From Rugamonas aquatica (GTDB lineage Bacteria; Pseudomonadota; Gammaproteobacteria; Burkholderiales; Burkholderiaceae_D): a stretch of 64,000 bases of DNA. The stretch spans positions 62,001-126,000 of the forward strand of contig NZ_WHUG01000001.1 of the NCBI RefSeq assembly GCF_009380215.1. Reading direction: 5' to 3'. Below are positions 30,741 through 40,560 of this stretch, piece by piece. A model generated the notes under the pieces. That model was not told the DNA's origin. It worked only from the letters and a program-made list of their open reading frames with translations, and searched no databases. A program made the position numbers and the translations under genes. Within the stretch, counting starts at the first letter, position 1, and each line of letters opens with the position of its first letter.

Positions 30741-31585
30741 AACCGCACCTGTGGCGCAACGCGTTCTGGCTGCTGCCTGTATTGCTGGTGGCGCTGTACC
30801 TGGCTTCGAGCCGTTCAGACGATGAAGCCGGGCCAGTGAAAAAACAGGCCGCCGCACGCGCCGTCAACGCCGGTGGCCTGCCAGCCACGCCGATGACAGC
30901 ACCGCGCCTGCCCGCGCCGGACGCGCGCTACACGCTGGCCCAGCAAGTCGACATGCTCGCCGCCACGCGGCGCCCGCAGGATGCGTATGTGGCGTACTGG
31001 CTGGTGCAGACCTGCATGGACTACACGCGCACCGGCGAGTTGCGCGTCGAGGATGGCGACGCCTTCAGGCCGGCGACCGCCGCCGAAAAGGTGGAGGAGG
31101 CGCGCCGATGCGGCGGCGTCACGGAACGGATGAAGACCACGCGGCTCGAACACCTTGTGCTGGCGGCCAGGGGCGGCGTCAGCGCGGCCGATCTGCTGTT
31201 CCTGAAGGCCGGCCCGTTCGGCGATCCGTCCGCGCTGGAGTCGCGCCCGGACGATCCGCTGGTGCTGGCCTGGAAGGAGGAAGCGGTTGGCTATCTGGAG
31301 ATGCAGGCGGAGCGGGGCAGTCTGAGCAGCATGATTACGCTGGTGGGCGAGTACAACGAAGATCCCGACCTGGCGAAAAAGCATACGCTATCGGCGCTGC
31401 GCTACGCGACCGCAGTCCACGGCTACTATGATGCGCTGCTTGGCGGCGATCCGCGCAACGGCTCCAATCCGCTCACCGACGATTTCATGCAGCGCATGGC
31501 GCAGGGCCTGTCGCCGGAGCAGATCAAGCTGGCCGTCGCCGAAGGCCGGAAGATCAGCACGCACGCCGTCGAAAAACAGCACTGA
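30737..31585 (+). CDS. Membrane-anchored hypothetical protein
   Basis: 282 residues. A transmembrane helix (about 8-24, NAFWLLPVLLVALYLA) is followed by a periplasmic part of mostly helical character with an Ala/Pro-rich hinge. No recognisable enzyme motif. The helical sequence (YVAYWLVQTCMDYTRTGE, LEMQAERGSLSSMITLVGEY) is reminiscent of Sel1/TPR proteins, but too weakly to assert. It overlaps the S41 peptidase stop by four bases, so it may be that protease's partner or substrate. Confidence 0.65.
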   Translation: MKPHLWRNAFWLLPVLLVALYLASSRSDDEAGPVKKQAAARAVNAGGLPATPMTAPRLPAPDARYTLAQQVDMLAATRRPQDAYVAYWLVQTCMDYTRTGELRVEDGDAFRPATAAEKVEEARRCGGVTERMKTTRLEHLVLAARGGVSAADLLFLKAGPFGDPSALESRPDDPLVLAWKEEAVGYLEMQAERGSLSSMITLVGEYNEDPDLAKKHTLSALRYATAVHGYYDALLGGDPRNGSNPLTDDFMQRMAQGLSPEQIKLAVAEGRKISTHAVEKQH

Positions 31586-31659
31586 GCCAGCGGCCTGAAT
31601 TTGGCCGCGCCGCAGATTGCTGATAAAGTAACGGTCCTTTTTTATCTGTCAGGTTTGCT

Positions 31660-32268
31660 GTGGAGTTTCGTTTGCTTTTTTATATCCTCGATCTGATCGG
31701 CGTAGCCGTATTCGCTGCCAGTGGTACGCTGGCGGCGATGGCTTCGCATCTGGATCTGTTGGGGATCATGGTGCTGGCCGCGATGACCGCGATCGGCGGC
31801 GGCACGGTGCGTGACTTGCTGCTGAACCGCCATCCGGTGTTCTGGATCGAAGACCCCAAGCCGCTGCTGGTGATCGTCGCTTCGGCGGTGTTCACGATAC
31901 TGTGGGTGCAGGTGCTGCCGGTGCCTACCGACGCGCTGTTGATCGCCGATGCACTGGGTCTGGCGCTGTTCGCCATGTCGGGCGCCAAGGTGGCCGAGGC
32001 GCAGGGCTGCCGCGCGCTGATCGTCATCCTGATGGGGACCCTGACCGGCGTGGGAGGAGGCCTGGTGCGCGATATCCTGGCCGCCAAGGTGCCGCTGATA
32101 CTGCGTCAGGACATCTACGCCACCGCAGCCATCGCCGGCATCCTGCTGTACATCCTGCTGAAGAAGGCGGGCACACCGCCGCGCTGGGCTTTCGGCGCCG
32201 GCCTGGTGTCCATCGTGGTGGTGCGGTTGCTGGCGATCCAGCTGGGATTGCGGCTGCCGTCGTTCTGA
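31660..32268 (+). CDS. TRIC/UPF0126-family membrane channel
   Basis: 202 residues starting with GTG. Two repeats of three transmembrane helices each: GTLAAMASHLDLLGIMVLAAMTAIGGGTVRDLLLNRHPVFWI in the first and a matching GTLTGVGGGLVRDILA in the second. This is the bacterial trimeric intracellular cation channel family (YadS/UPF0126). It probably passes K+ or other small cations. Convergent with the YcgR gene, 10 bases apart. Confidence 0.9.
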   Translation: MEFRLLFYILDLIGVAVFAASGTLAAMASHLDLLGIMVLAAMTAIGGGTVRDLLLNRHPVFWIEDPKPLLVIVASAVFTILWVQVLPVPTDALLIADALGLALFAMSGAKVAEAQGCRALIVILMGTLTGVGGGLVRDILAAKVPLILRQDIYATAAIAGILLYILLKKAGTPPRWAFGAGLVSIVVVRLLAIQLGLRLPSF

Positions 32269-32278
32269 CGCGCCAGGC

Positions 32279-33043
32279 TTAGCGCTGCTTGCCGTGGTTG
32301 AGCTTGTCCAGCAGACGGGCCAGCTCTTCCTGCATCGACGGCGACAGGTTGGAGAACTGGCAGCCGATCTGCACCTGCTCGCCCAGCAGGAAGGAGCGGA
32401 AGGTGCGCGACAGCCGCACTTCCAGGTCGGCGATCATCACCGAGTCCGGACCCAGCTCCAGCCGCACGCGCTGCAGCTTGCGGCCCACGTACAGGCCCTG
32501 GCAATCGCGCGGCGGTGCGCGCATGCCGACGCCGCCGGCCGAGAAGTCGTACAGCTGCAGCTCATACGGCTTGCCGTTCAGGACAAACGAAGCCATGTAG
32601 TAAATGCCCAGCGGGGTTTCCAGGCGCGTCGAGGCGCGGCGGTTCAGCACATGGCACTTGAGCGGGAATTCCAGCGGGATCAGCGTAGGTTCGCCGGGCG
32701 TGCAGGCCCAGTCCGGTGAGCTGATCTTGAACTGGATCTTGGCTGCGCGCAGCCAGGCCACGAACACGGCGTCGCCGGGCGGGATGAATTCACCCTCGTT
32801 CAGCTCCAGCACAAATTGCGGATTTTCGGGATCGACCGACTTGATGCGCGCCATTACCACGTTGGTGGTGCTGGACGGATAAATCGAGATCGGATCGCCG
32901 TTTTCGGCAAGCAGGGTCAAGGAATCACCGATGTCATGTTCATCGGTCATTTCATGCGGTTTCGAACCCGCCGGTATTGGTTCCACAGCGTCTTTTAGGC
33001 TGGGAGGACCGCGGCGAAATTCATTTGGAATTGGATCGTTCAC
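32279..33043 (-). CDS. ycgR: Flagellar brake protein YcgR (PilZ, c-di-GMP receptor)
   Basis: 254 residues starting at GTG 33043. It has a YcgR N-terminal beta domain (about 30-125) and a C-terminal PilZ domain with the c-di-GMP contacts RRASTR (RxxxR) and DFSAGGVGM (DxSxxG). When bound to c-di-GMP, YcgR slows the flagellar motor. The gene stands alone between rluF and the TRIC-type channel. With the two chemoreceptors in the window it supports a flagellated, c-di-GMP-controlled lifestyle. Confidence 0.9.
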   Translation of the reverse strand: MNDPIPNEFRRGPPSLKDAVEPIPAGSKPHEMTDEHDIGDSLTLLAENGDPISIYPSSTTNVVMARIKSVDPENPQFVLELNEGEFIPPGDAVFVAWLRAAKIQFKISSPDWACTPGEPTLIPLEFPLKCHVLNRRASTRLETPLGIYYMASFVLNGKPYELQLYDFSAGGVGMRAPPRDCQGLYVGRKLQRVRLELGPDSVMIADLEVRLSRTFRSFLLGEQVQIGCQFSNLSPSMQEELARLLDKLNHGKQR

Positions 33044-33152
33044 GACGGCATATCTCTTTGATAATGACTCTACAATGCGAGGTCGGTCCGCACAGTTTAC
33101 AGGCTATTCGCAATCTTGGCTTGCAAAAGAGCAAGAATATTTAGAGATTGTG

Positions 33153-33902
33153 TCAGAACTGCTCTTCAGGCCGCAGGTAGCGCCACTGGCCCACCGGCAG
33201 GTCGCCCAGTTTGACCTTGCCGATGCGTACACGTTTCAAACCAACAACTTTCAAACCGACCATGTCGCACATGCGGCGGATCTGGCGTTTTTTGCCTTCG
33301 CGCAGCGTGAAGCTGAGCTGGTCGTCGTTCTGCCAGCGCACCTTGGCCGGCAGCAGCGGCTTGCCGTCCATCCACAGGCCGTGGTTGAGCTTTTTCAGGT
33401 CGCTGTCCGGCAGCTTGCCCGGCTTGGTGTACTCGACGCGCACCAGGTATTCCTTGTCGACATCGGTGGTTTCGCCGATCAGGTGCTTGGCCACGCGGCC
33501 ATCCTGGGTCAGCACCAGCAGGCCGACCGAATCGATGTCCAGGCGCCCGGCCGGCACCAGCGAGCGCAGCTGGGTCGGGTGGAAGATCTCCGGCGACGGA
33601 TCGTCCGCCCAGCGGTTTTCCGGCTTGACCAGCACCACGGCCGGCTGGTAGCCATCCTCGGCCTGGCCGCTGACGTAGCCCATCGGCTTGTTGATCAGCA
33701 CGGTCACGCGCTTGGACTGCTCGGCGGCGGCCTGGCGCTCGACGGTGACGCGCTGGCTCGGGTAGATCTTGGTGCCGAGTTCGGAGACGACCTGGCCGTC
33801 AACCCGTACCCAGCCGCGCGCTATCCACTCGTCGGCTTCGCGGCGCGAGCACAGGCCCAGTTCGGACATGCGTTTGGACAGGCGTAATAATTCTTCGGAC
33901 AT
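33153..33902 (-). CDS. rluF: rRNA pseudouridine synthase, RluF/RsuA family
   Basis: 249 residues. An N-terminal S4 RNA-binding domain (RLSKRMSELGLCSRREADEWIA, with IARGWVRVDG) precedes the synthase domain, whose catalytic Asp is in GRLDIDSVGLLVL. The segment GKKRQIRRMCDMVGLKV late in the domain is also conserved. The order S4 then catalytic domain and the LKRVRIGKV end resemble RluF, which modifies 23S rRNA U2604, but the RsuA/RluE group cannot be excluded by eye. It is on the same strand as glnD and 54 bases after it. Confidence 0.85.
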   Translation of the reverse strand: MSEELLRLSKRMSELGLCSRREADEWIARGWVRVDGQVVSELGTKIYPSQRVTVERQAAAEQSKRVTVLINKPMGYVSGQAEDGYQPAVVLVKPENRWADDPSPEIFHPTQLRSLVPAGRLDIDSVGLLVLTQDGRVAKHLIGETTDVDKEYLVRVEYTKPGKLPDSDLKKLNHGLWMDGKPLLPAKVRWQNDDQLSFTLREGKKRQIRRMCDMVGLKVVGLKRVRIGKVKLGDLPVGQWRYLRPEEQF

Positions 33903-33956
33903 GATGCGTTTTCTATAAAGGTGAAGTGCGGCGTAAGCCTGAAACTAAGTCTGAGT

Positions 33957-36539
33957 TTATACCTTGATCGCGTCCAGCAGGTCGGTTTCAAGCTGGATCT
34001 GGCTGCGGGCGTTGCTGAGTGTGGCGCCGTCGATCAGGAACACGTCCTCGACGCGCTCGCCCAGCGTCATCACCTTGGCGGTGTGCAGGTTGATCTTGTA
34101 CTTGGTGAGCACGTTGGCGATCGAGTACAGCAGGCCGGTGCGGTCGTTGGCGGCCACCGACAGCAGGTAGTACTGGCCGCGCTCGTCCGGCCGCAGGTCC
34201 ACCGTCGGCTGGATCGGGAAGGTGCGCGACAGGCGCGACAGCCGGCCCTTGCCCGGCGCCGGCAGCGGCTCGGGGTTGGTCAGCAGCGCGCACAGTTCGT
34301 GCTCGATCAGGCTGATGATGTCGCGGTAGCTCTTGGCGAAACTCTGCTCGGTGACGAGGAAGGTGTCGAGCGCGTAGCCGTGGCGGGTGGTGTGGATCTT
34401 GGCGTCGAGGATGCTGAAGTTCTTGCGGTCGAAATAGCTGCAGATGCGCGCGAACAGGTCAGGCTGGTCCTGGATGTAGACGGCGATCTGCAAGCCTTCG
34501 CCGATCGGCGCCAGGCGGCACTTGACCACCGGCTTGTCGCTGGTGAAGCGGTCGTACAGCGCGCGCGTCTGCCAGGCGATGTCGGAGGCGTCGTGGCGCA
34601 GGAAGTAGGCGACGTCGAGCTGCTTCCAGAACGCTACGTGCGCGTCCGGCGGCAGGCCGTACAGGCGCAGCGTGGCCAGCGCTTCCTGCTGGCGGTTCTT
34701 CAGTTCGTGGTCGGCGCTGTGCGGCTCGCCGCCCAGCACGCGCAAGGTGATGCGGTACAGGTCTTCGAGCAGCTTGGCCTTCCAGGCGTTCCACACTTTC
34801 GGGCTGGTGCCGCGGATGTCGGCCACGGTCAGCAGGTAGAGCGCGGTCAGGTGGCGCTCGTCTTTCACTACCTTGGCGAAGGCGGCGATGACGTCCGGGT
34901 CCGACAGATCCTGCTTCTGCGCGACCTGCGACATGGTCAGATGGTTCTCGACCAGGAACACCACCAGTTCGGTGTCCTCGGCGCTCATGCCGTGCTCGAC
35001 GCAGAACTGCTCGGCGTCGACCGTGCCCAGCTTGGAGTGGTCGCCGCCACGGCCCTTGGCGATGTCGTGGAACAGCGCGCCCAGGTACAGCAGCCACGGT
35101 TGCGGGAAGTTGGCCATCAGCTGGCTGCAGAACGGGTATTCGTGCGCGTGCTCGGCCATCGTGAAGCGGCGCATATTACGCACCACCATCAGGATGTGCT
35201 GGTCCACCGTGTAGACGTGGAACAGGTCGTGCTGCATCTGGCCGACGATCTTGCGGAAGTTGGGCAGGTAGCGGCCCAGCACGGACATGTCGTTCATGCG
35301 GCGCAGCGCGTGGATGATGCCCACCGGCGCCTGCATGATGCGCAGGAACAGCGCGCGGTTGACCGGATCGGCGCGGAAGGCGGCGTCGATCTGGAAGCGT
35401 TCGTGCCACAGCGCGCGCATGGTGCGCGAGGTCATGCCTTGCAGCGAAGGGCGCTCCGTCATCAGCACGAAGATCTCCAGCATCGCCGACGGCGTGGTGG
35501 CGAAGGTGTCGTCCTCGCTGATGTCGATCAGGCCGTTGACATCGTTGAAGCGCTCGTTGATGCGCACCGCCTCGCCCGATTTCGGGAACAACCGCTCCTC
35601 GATGTTCTGCAGCAGGATGGTGTTCAGTTGCGTGACGGTCTTGGCGGCCCAGTAATAGCGCTGCATCAGGTACTCGCTGGCGCGGCGCATGTGGACGCCG
35701 CTGCCGGTGGCGGTCAGGCCCAGCGATTCGGCGATCGCGGTTTGCACGTCGAACACCAGCCGGTCTTCGCGCCGCTTGGCGTGCAGGTGCAGGCGCACGC
35801 GGATGTCCTTGAAGGCGCGTTCCTTTTCCATCAGCTGCTTGGCTTCGGTCTGCGTGATCAGGCCGCTGGTGGCCAGCGTGCGCCAGGAGTTGGCCAGGCC
35901 GGCGGCCTTGACCATCCACAGGATCACCTGCAGGTCGCGCAGGCCGCCCGGGCTTTCCTTGCAGTTGGGTTCCAGGCTGAAGGCGGTGTCTTCGTACTTG
36001 GCGTGGCGCTGGCGCATTTCCAGCACCTTGGCGTGGTAGAAGGCGCGCGGGTCCATCGCCGCCTGGTAGCGCTGCTGCAGCTGCTCGAACAGCGCTTCGT
36101 CGCCGCAGATGATGCGCGCTTCCAGCAGGCTGGTCTGCACCGTGATGTCGGCCGCCGATTCGCTCAGGCATTCGTCCACGGTGCGGATGCTGTGGCCGAT
36201 TTCCAGGCCCAGGTCCCACAGCAGCTGCACCAGTTCCTCCAGCTTGCCGGTGGTGTCGGCGTCCGGCGCTTTTTCCAGCAGGATCAGCAGATCGACGTCG
36301 GAATAGGGGAACAGCTCGCCGCGGCCGTAGCCGCCGACGCCGACCAGCGCGGTGTTGGCCGGCAGCCGGGCTTCGTGCCAGGCCGTGGTCAGCACCGCGT
36401 CGACGCTCTGGCGCAGGCTGCGCAACAGCTTCTCGGGCATGCAGTCGGCCTGGAAGCCGGCGATGACGACCTGGCGGTCGGCCTTCAGCTGGCGCTTCAG
36501 TTGCTCGCGCAGTTCCTTCTTCATCGCCGCCGTCGACAT
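33957..36539 (-). CDS. glnD: PII uridylyltransferase/uridylyl-removing enzyme
   Basis: 860 residues. It senses glutamine and adds or removes UMP on the PII protein. Four parts are seen: a nucleotidyltransferase domain ([20 protein letters not shown]), a central helical part, an HD hydrolase domain ([16 protein letters not shown]), and two C-terminal ACT domains ([17 protein letters not shown] in the second). Complete length and motifs. It starts 7 bases after map on the same strand, a common betaproteobacterial pair. Confidence 0.97.
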   Translation of the reverse strand: MSTAAMKKELREQLKRQLKADRQVVIAGFQADCMPEKLLRSLRQSVDAVLTTAWHEARLPANTALVGVGGYGRGELFPYSDVDLLILLEKAPDADTTGKLEELVQLLWDLGLEIGHSIRTVDECLSESAADITVQTSLLEARIICGDEALFEQLQQRYQAAMDPRAFYHAKVLEMRQRHAKYEDTAFSLEPNCKESPGGLRDLQVILWMVKAAGLANSWRTLATSGLITQTEAKQLMEKERAFKDIRVRLHLHAKRREDRLVFDVQTAIAESLGLTATGSGVHMRRASEYLMQRYYWAAKTVTQLNTILLQNIEERLFPKSGEAVRINERFNDVNGLIDISEDDTFATTPSAMLEIFVLMTERPSLQGMTSRTMRALWHERFQIDAAFRADPVNRALFLRIMQAPVGIIHALRRMNDMSVLGRYLPNFRKIVGQMQHDLFHVYTVDQHILMVVRNMRRFTMAEHAHEYPFCSQLMANFPQPWLLYLGALFHDIAKGRGGDHSKLGTVDAEQFCVEHGMSAEDTELVVFLVENHLTMSQVAQKQDLSDPDVIAAFAKVVKDERHLTALYLLTVADIRGTSPKVWNAWKAKLLEDLYRITLRVLGGEPHSADHELKNRQQEALATLRLYGLPPDAHVAFWKQLDVAYFLRHDASDIAWQTRALYDRFTSDKPVVKCRLAPIGEGLQIAVYIQDQPDLFARICSYFDRKNFSILDAKIHTTRHGYALDTFLVTEQSFAKSYRDIISLIEHELCALLTNPEPLPAPGKGRLSRLSRTFPIQPTVDLRPDERGQYYLLSVAANDRTGLLYSIANVLTKYKINLHTAKVMTLGERVEDVFLIDGATLSNARSQIQLETDLLDAIKV

Positions 36540-36546
36540 CCGGTGC

Positions 36547-37368
36547 TTACGCTGCTACGGCTGCGGCGTTGGTGATGAACGCCGGCGGCGGCGGGCTGCC
36601 GGCCGACAAGGTCAGCACTTCGTAGCCGGTCTCGGTGACCAGGATGGTGTGTTCCCACTGCGCCGACAGGCTGCGGTCCTTGGTTTTGATGGTCCAGCCG
36701 TCGCCCATTTCGCGGATTTCGCGCTTGCCGGCGTTAATCATCGGCTCGATGGTGAAGATCATGCCCGGTTGCAGTTCATCCAGCGTGCCTGGGCGGCCGT
36801 AGTGCAGCACTTGCGGCTCTTCGTGGAAGATCTTGCCGATGCCGTGGCCGCAGAACTCGCGCACCACGCTGTAGCCGGCTTTTTCCGCGTGCTGCTGGAT
36901 CACGTGGCCGATGTCGCCCAGGTGCGCGCCCGGCTTGACCTTGGCGATGCCCAGCCACATGCACTCGTAGGTGATGTCGGACAGGCGCTTGGCCAGGATC
37001 GACGGTTCGCCGATGAAGAACATGCGGCTGTTGTCGCCGTGGTAGCCATCCTTGATGACGGTGATGTCGAGGTTGACCACGTCGCCGTTCTTCAGCACCT
37101 TGTCGCCCGGGATGCCGTGGCAGATGACGTCGTTGACCGAGGTGCAGATGGCTTTAGGGTAGGGCGTGTAGCCCGGCGGGCAGTAGTTCAGCGGCGCCGG
37201 AATGGTGCCCTGCACGTTGACCATGTATTCGTGGCAGAGGCGATCCAGTTCGCCCGTGGTCACGCCGGGTTTGACGAAGGGCGTGATGTAGTCCAGCACT
37301 TCGGAGCCCAGGCGGCCGGCCACGCGCATGCCGGCGATATCTTCGGCGGATTTAATGGAGATAGACAT
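36547..37368 (-). CDS. map: Methionine aminopeptidase type I
   Basis: 273 residues from ATG 37368; a second in-frame ATG at 37380 is less favoured. It removes the initiator Met. The pita-bread fold metal ligands are visible in [18 protein letters not shown] (two Asp), [12 protein letters not shown] (His) and the late EP and [13 protein letters not shown] (Glu). It heads a map-glnD operon. In many relatives map is the divergent neighbour of rpsB; here a PEP-CTERM gene lies between them. Confidence 0.97.
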   Translation of the reverse strand: MSISIKSAEDIAGMRVAGRLGSEVLDYITPFVKPGVTTGELDRLCHEYMVNVQGTIPAPLNYCPPGYTPYPKAICTSVNDVICHGIPGDKVLKNGDVVNLDITVIKDGYHGDNSRMFFIGEPSILAKRLSDITYECMWLGIAKVKPGAHLGDIGHVIQQHAEKAGYSVVREFCGHGIGKIFHEEPQVLHYGRPGTLDELQPGMIFTIEPMINAGKREIREMGDGWTIKTKDRSLSAQWEHTILVTETGYEVLTLSAGSPPPPAFITNAAAVAA

Positions 37369-37511
37369 AATGGATCGCAATCAGCAAAGTAAACGGTAAA
37401 AACGCAGGCGGCGAGCGGATGGAATCGGCTCGCGGCGTGCAAATATGTCGAAATTATAAACGACGCGGGACGGCCCCGCTCGGGAATGCAAGGATAGTGC
37501 CACGGCACAGT

Positions 37512-37530
37512 GCACGGGCGCGGCCCGTGC
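37512..37530. other. GC hairpin downstream of the PEP-CTERM gene
   Basis: GCACGGGC and GCCCGTGC with a 3-base loop, ten bases beyond the stop codon of the minus-strand PEP-CTERM gene. No U-tract follows, so it is more likely an mRNA-end stabiliser or weak terminator. It shares the core GGGCGCGGCCCG with 55541-55561. Confidence 0.5.
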
Positions 37531-37539
37531 CGGCGGGAT

Positions 37540-38364
37540 TCAGCCCCGGTTGCGCTGTTTGCGGCGGCGCGCGACCACGCCCAGGATGCCCAGGCCGGCC
37601 AGCAGCATGGCCCAGGTGTCGGCTTCCGGCACGGGGACCGGGTTGATCGACATGCCGTCGTCGTCGCCGATAAACGGAGGCAGCAGCGGGTGGCCGCCGA
37701 TGTCGCCGGTCACGCGGTCGCCGATGTCGCCCTCGAAGTCGAATTCCTCGGGCAGGTCGAACTCTTCCACGCCTAGCCTGGGTTTGGCGGAGTTCAGGGC
37801 GGTCTGGCGCAGCAGGTGCTCGCGTTTGGCCAGTTCTTCGACGCTCGGCTCATCGGAATCGTGTTTCTCCGGATCGGCCAGGCCCAAGTCTTTGTCGCCC
37901 AGCTTGCCGCCCAGTTTGGCGACCGGCGGTGGCGGCGCGACTGGCGCCTTGGCGACGGCGACCGGCGCCCGGTTGATGCGGCTGACGTTGCCGCAAATCT
38001 TGGGCACCAGGATGCAGTGCTGGTCGACGCAATAGACGGCGCCCGGTTCCTGGCGCTGCTCGGCCCACTTGCTGCGGGTGACCGTGGCGCACACCGACGC
38101 GGCGCCGAAGTGCATGTCACGGATGGCCGGATCGTACTGGCTCTTGCCGCTGATGCCGTCGCGGGTGATGATGACCTTGTCGTCCGACTGGCCTTCTTCC
38201 ATGCGGCGCTTGAGCGTGCTGCGCACGGCGGCCGGGATGTCGGTGTAGCGATCGATGGCCGCAGCCGTCTTGCCGGTGTACGGATTCACGCCCGGGTGGT
38301 CCCAGGAGCAGCTTGGCTGAACAGTGGAGGCTGCGGCTAGCGTCACGGCGAAGAGGATGGACAT
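37540..38364 (-). CDS. MHFG-type PEP-CTERM protein
   Basis: 274 residues. A short N-terminal signal region (MSILFAVTLAAAS) is followed by a cysteine-containing domain with PGVNPYTGKTAAAIDRYTDI, a MHFGAASVCATV motif and CGNVSRINRAP. A Pro/Val-rich linker (VAPPPPVAK) and an acidic region come next. The C-terminus has VPEADTWAMLLAGLGILGVVARRRK, a PEP-CTERM-type tail with PEA in place of PEP, followed by a helix and basic cluster. Exosortase would process it at the inner membrane. The MHFG string matches a named PEP-CTERM family as I recall it. It lies between map and rpsB. Confidence 0.85.
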   Translation of the reverse strand: MSILFAVTLAAASTVQPSCSWDHPGVNPYTGKTAAAIDRYTDIPAAVRSTLKRRMEEGQSDDKVIITRDGISGKSQYDPAIRDMHFGAASVCATVTRSKWAEQRQEPGAVYCVDQHCILVPKICGNVSRINRAPVAVAKAPVAPPPPVAKLGGKLGDKDLGLADPEKHDSDEPSVEELAKREHLLRQTALNSAKPRLGVEEFDLPEEFDFEGDIGDRVTGDIGGHPLLPPFIGDDDGMSINPVPVPEADTWAMLLAGLGILGVVARRRKQRNRG

Positions 38365-38389
38365 GGTGGTGCGCCTTTATCAAAGGTGT

Positions 38390-38530
38390 GTGCCTTGCAA
38401 TTCGTGTCTTGCAAATCAATATTTATTAACGGTATGTAATTTTAATTTTGGCAATGATATTACAAGTTCGGCAGCAATGCTTAAAGATTTACACTTTTAC
38501 TTGATTTGTAACAAGCATGGTGAAATTCGG
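38390..38530. other. AT-rich intergenic segment upstream of rpsB
   Basis: Part of the 378-base gap between the PEP-CTERM gene and rpsB. It is clearly lower in GC than the surrounding sequence, with runs such as TATTTATTAA and TTTTAATTTTGG. No convincing gene is seen. It may contain UP-type promoter elements, or be a remnant of an insertion together with the PEP-CTERM gene. Confidence 0.5.
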
Positions 38531-38577
38531 AACGGCGCACCAGTTTGGGGCGGTGGCGGGTGGGAGGCGTGCGGCGC

Positions 38578-38607
38578 TTGCCTAAGTGGCTGTTTTCAGG
38601 GTAGAAT
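38578..38607 (+). promoter_or_regulatory. Promoter of rpsB-tsf
   Basis: TTGCCT and TAGAAT with an 18-base spacer. The start of transcription would be near 38614, giving a leader of about 130 bases before the rpsB ATG. Confidence 0.65.
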
Positions 38608-38675
38608 CTCGGGTTGCTTGAATTCGGTTTGAGCAATGTTGCAAAATCAAGTTGTTAATTTCTATTAATAAACGC

Positions 38676-38719
38676 GAATCCGGTCGACAAGGGTGCCTCT
38701 ATGGTGACTGATCGGATTC
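38676..38719 (+). promoter_or_regulatory. Long hairpin in the rpsB leader
   Basis: GAATCCGGTC and GATCGGATTC form ten consecutive pairs (one G-U) around a 24-base loop, just before the GGAG ribosome site of rpsB. Position and stem length suggest an S2 autoregulatory leader, but this is inference. Confidence 0.5.
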
Positions 38720-38742
38720 CAGACCCAACCCTGGAGTTTAAT

Positions 38743-39495
38743 ATGTCCGTAACTATGCGCGAAATGCTGGAAGCCGGTGTCCACTTCGGCCACCAAACCC
38801 GTTTCTGGAACCCAAAGATGGCACCGTTCATCTTCGGTCACCGCAACAAGATCCATATCATCAACTTGGAAAAGACGATGGGTATGTATCAAGAAGCGAT
38901 GAAGCACGTGAAACAGGTCGCTTCGAACCGTGGCACCATCCTGATGGTCGGCACCAAGCGTCAAGCTCGCGAAATCATTGCTGCTGAAGCAGCACGCGCA
39001 GGCGTTCCTTTCGTCGACCAGCGTTGGTTGGGCGGTATGCTGACCAACTTCAAAACGATCAAGACCTCGATCAAGCGCCTGAAAGACATGGAAGCTTCGA
39101 TCGAAGACGGTTCGGTAGAGAAGCTGTCGAAAAAAGAAGCGCTGATGTTCCAACGCGAAATGATCAAGCTGCAAAAATCGATCGGCGGCATCAAAGACAT
39201 GGGCGGCGTTCCTGACGCAATCTTCGTCGTTGACGTTGGCTACCATAAAGGCGCCATCACCGAAGCCGCAAAACTGGGCATCCCAGTTATCGGCGTGGTC
39301 GATACCAACCACTCGCCAGAAGGCGTTCAGTTCGTAATTCCAGGTAACGACGACTCGTCGAAAGCCATCACTCTGTACGCCCGCGGCGTTGCAGATGCGA
39401 TCCTGGAAGGCCGTGCTGCTGCCGGTAACGAAGTAGTTGAAATGGTTAAAGCTGCAGCTGGCGACGAATTCGTCGAAGTTAACGAACAGGCTTAA
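38743..39495 (+). CDS. rpsB: 30S ribosomal protein S2
   Basis: 250 residues from ATG 38743, after a GGAG site; a frame start at 38701 lies inside the leader hairpin and is rejected. The start [20 protein letters not shown] is typical for betaproteobacteria. It binds the 30S head-platform junction. The codon use is visibly different from the GC-rich neighbours, with more A- and T-ending codons, as expected for a highly expressed gene. First gene of a long core cluster; a terminator-like hairpin separates it from tsf. Confidence 0.98.
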   Translation: MSVTMREMLEAGVHFGHQTRFWNPKMAPFIFGHRNKIHIINLEKTMGMYQEAMKHVKQVASNRGTILMVGTKRQAREIIAAEAARAGVPFVDQRWLGGMLTNFKTIKTSIKRLKDMEASIEDGSVEKLSKKEALMFQREMIKLQKSIGGIKDMGGVPDAIFVVDVGYHKGAITEAAKLGIPVIGVVDTNHSPEGVQFVIPGNDDSSKAITLYARGVADAILEGRAAAGNEVVEMVKAAAGDEFVEVNEQA

Positions 39496-39517
39496 TCGTT
39501 CGTAACAAGCTGTAAGG

Positions 39518-39551
39518 AAAAAGGGGTGGCCAACAGCTCCCCCTTTTTTTT
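39518..39551 (+). terminator. Terminator-like hairpin between rpsB and tsf
   Basis: AAAAAGGGG pairs with CCCC followed by T8, with a 12-base loop. It is a proper intrinsic terminator shape in the middle of the operon, so it probably reduces tsf expression relative to rpsB. Confidence 0.78.
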
Positions 39552-39612
39552 AACGTAAGTGGTTAGAGCAGCGCTCACCACCCCACCCGAACACCGAATA
39601 CAGGAGAATCAC

Positions 39613-40524
39613 ATGGCAGCTATTACTGCAGCAATGGTAGGCGAACTGCGCGCGAAGACTGACGCGCCTATGATGGAATGCAAAAAAGCACTGACCGAAG
39701 CCGAAGGCGACATGGGTCGTGCTGAAGAGATCCTGCGCGTCAAACTGGGCGGCAAGGCATCGAAAGCATCGGCACGCATCACCGCTGAAGGCGTAGTAGC
39801 AACCTTCATCGCCGGCAACGTCGGCGCGCTGGTTGAAGTTAACTCCGAAACCGACTTCGTCGCGAAAAACGACGACTTCCTGGCCCTGGCAAACAACGCC
39901 GCCCGCCTGGTTGTCGAGCACAACCCGGCCGACGTCGCCGCTCTGCTGGCGCTGCCGCTGGACGGCAAGACCCTGGACGAAGTGCGCGCAGCACTGATCG
40001 GTAAAATCGGCGAAAACATGTCGATCCGCCGCTTCCAGCGTTTCGAAACCACCGGCAAGCTGGCTTCCTACCTGCACGGCGCGCGCATCGGCGTGATCGT
40101 CGACTTCGACGGCGCCGACGAGCAAGTTGGTAAAGACGTGGCCATGCACATCGCTGCAATGAAGCCAGTGTCGCTGTCGTCCGAGCAGGTTCCAGCGGAA
40201 CTGATCGAAAAAGAGCGTTCGGTTGCAAAACTGAAAGCTGAAGAAGATGCAGCCAAAGCTGCCGCCGAAGGCAAGCCAGCGCAATCGCCAGAAATCCTGG
40301 CCAAGCGTCTGGAAGGTTCGGTACAGAAGTTCCTGAAAGAAGTGTCGCTGCTGAACCAGGCTTTCGTGAAAAACGACAAGCAATCGATCGAGCAGATGCT
40401 GAAAGAAAAATCGACCACCGTTAAAGCCTTCACCATGTACGTGGTAGGCGAGGGCATCGAGAAAAAGGTTGACGACTTCGCCGCCGAAGTAGCCGCTCAG
40501 ATGGCTGCTTCCAAAGGAGCGTAA
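39613..40524 (+). CDS. tsf: Elongation factor Ts
   Basis: 303 residues from ATG 39613, preceded by CAGGAG. It recharges EF-Tu with GTP. The N-terminal UBA-like helix [27 protein letters not shown] and the [13 protein letters not shown] motif are characteristic. It uses highly expressed codons like rpsB. It is bracketed by a terminator-like hairpin upstream and a strong terminator downstream, so it can be transcribed as its own segment of the cluster. Confidence 0.98.
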   Translation: MAAITAAMVGELRAKTDAPMMECKKALTEAEGDMGRAEEILRVKLGGKASKASARITAEGVVATFIAGNVGALVEVNSETDFVAKNDDFLALANNAARLVVEHNPADVAALLALPLDGKTLDEVRAALIGKIGENMSIRRFQRFETTGKLASYLHGARIGVIVDFDGADEQVGKDVAMHIAAMKPVSLSSEQVPAELIEKERSVAKLKAEEDAAKAAAEGKPAQSPEILAKRLEGSVQKFLKEVSLLNQAFVKNDKQSIEQMLKEKSTTVKAFTMYVVGEGIEKKVDDFAAEVAAQMAASKGA

Positions 40525-40532
40525 TACCAAAG

Positions 40533-40560
40533 AAAAACGGGCCGAGAGGCCCGTTTTTTT
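40533..40560 (+). terminator. Rho-independent terminator after tsf
   Basis: AAAAACGGGCC and GGCCCGTTTTT with a GAGA loop and a T-run of seven. It separates rpsB-tsf from pyrH, whose promoter must be in the following 118 bases; I do not see one with confidence. Confidence 0.9.

Noticed and set aside
38365..38420. Possible sigma-54 promoter for the PEP-CTERM gene
   Set aside because: The -24 and -12-like parts (GACAC and TTGCA) are two bases too close together.
38324..38632. 102-residue open frame between the PEP-CTERM gene and rpsB
   Set aside because: It overlaps the divergent gene's start, and the codons look like non-coding AT-rich DNA and promoter; no ribosome site or motif.
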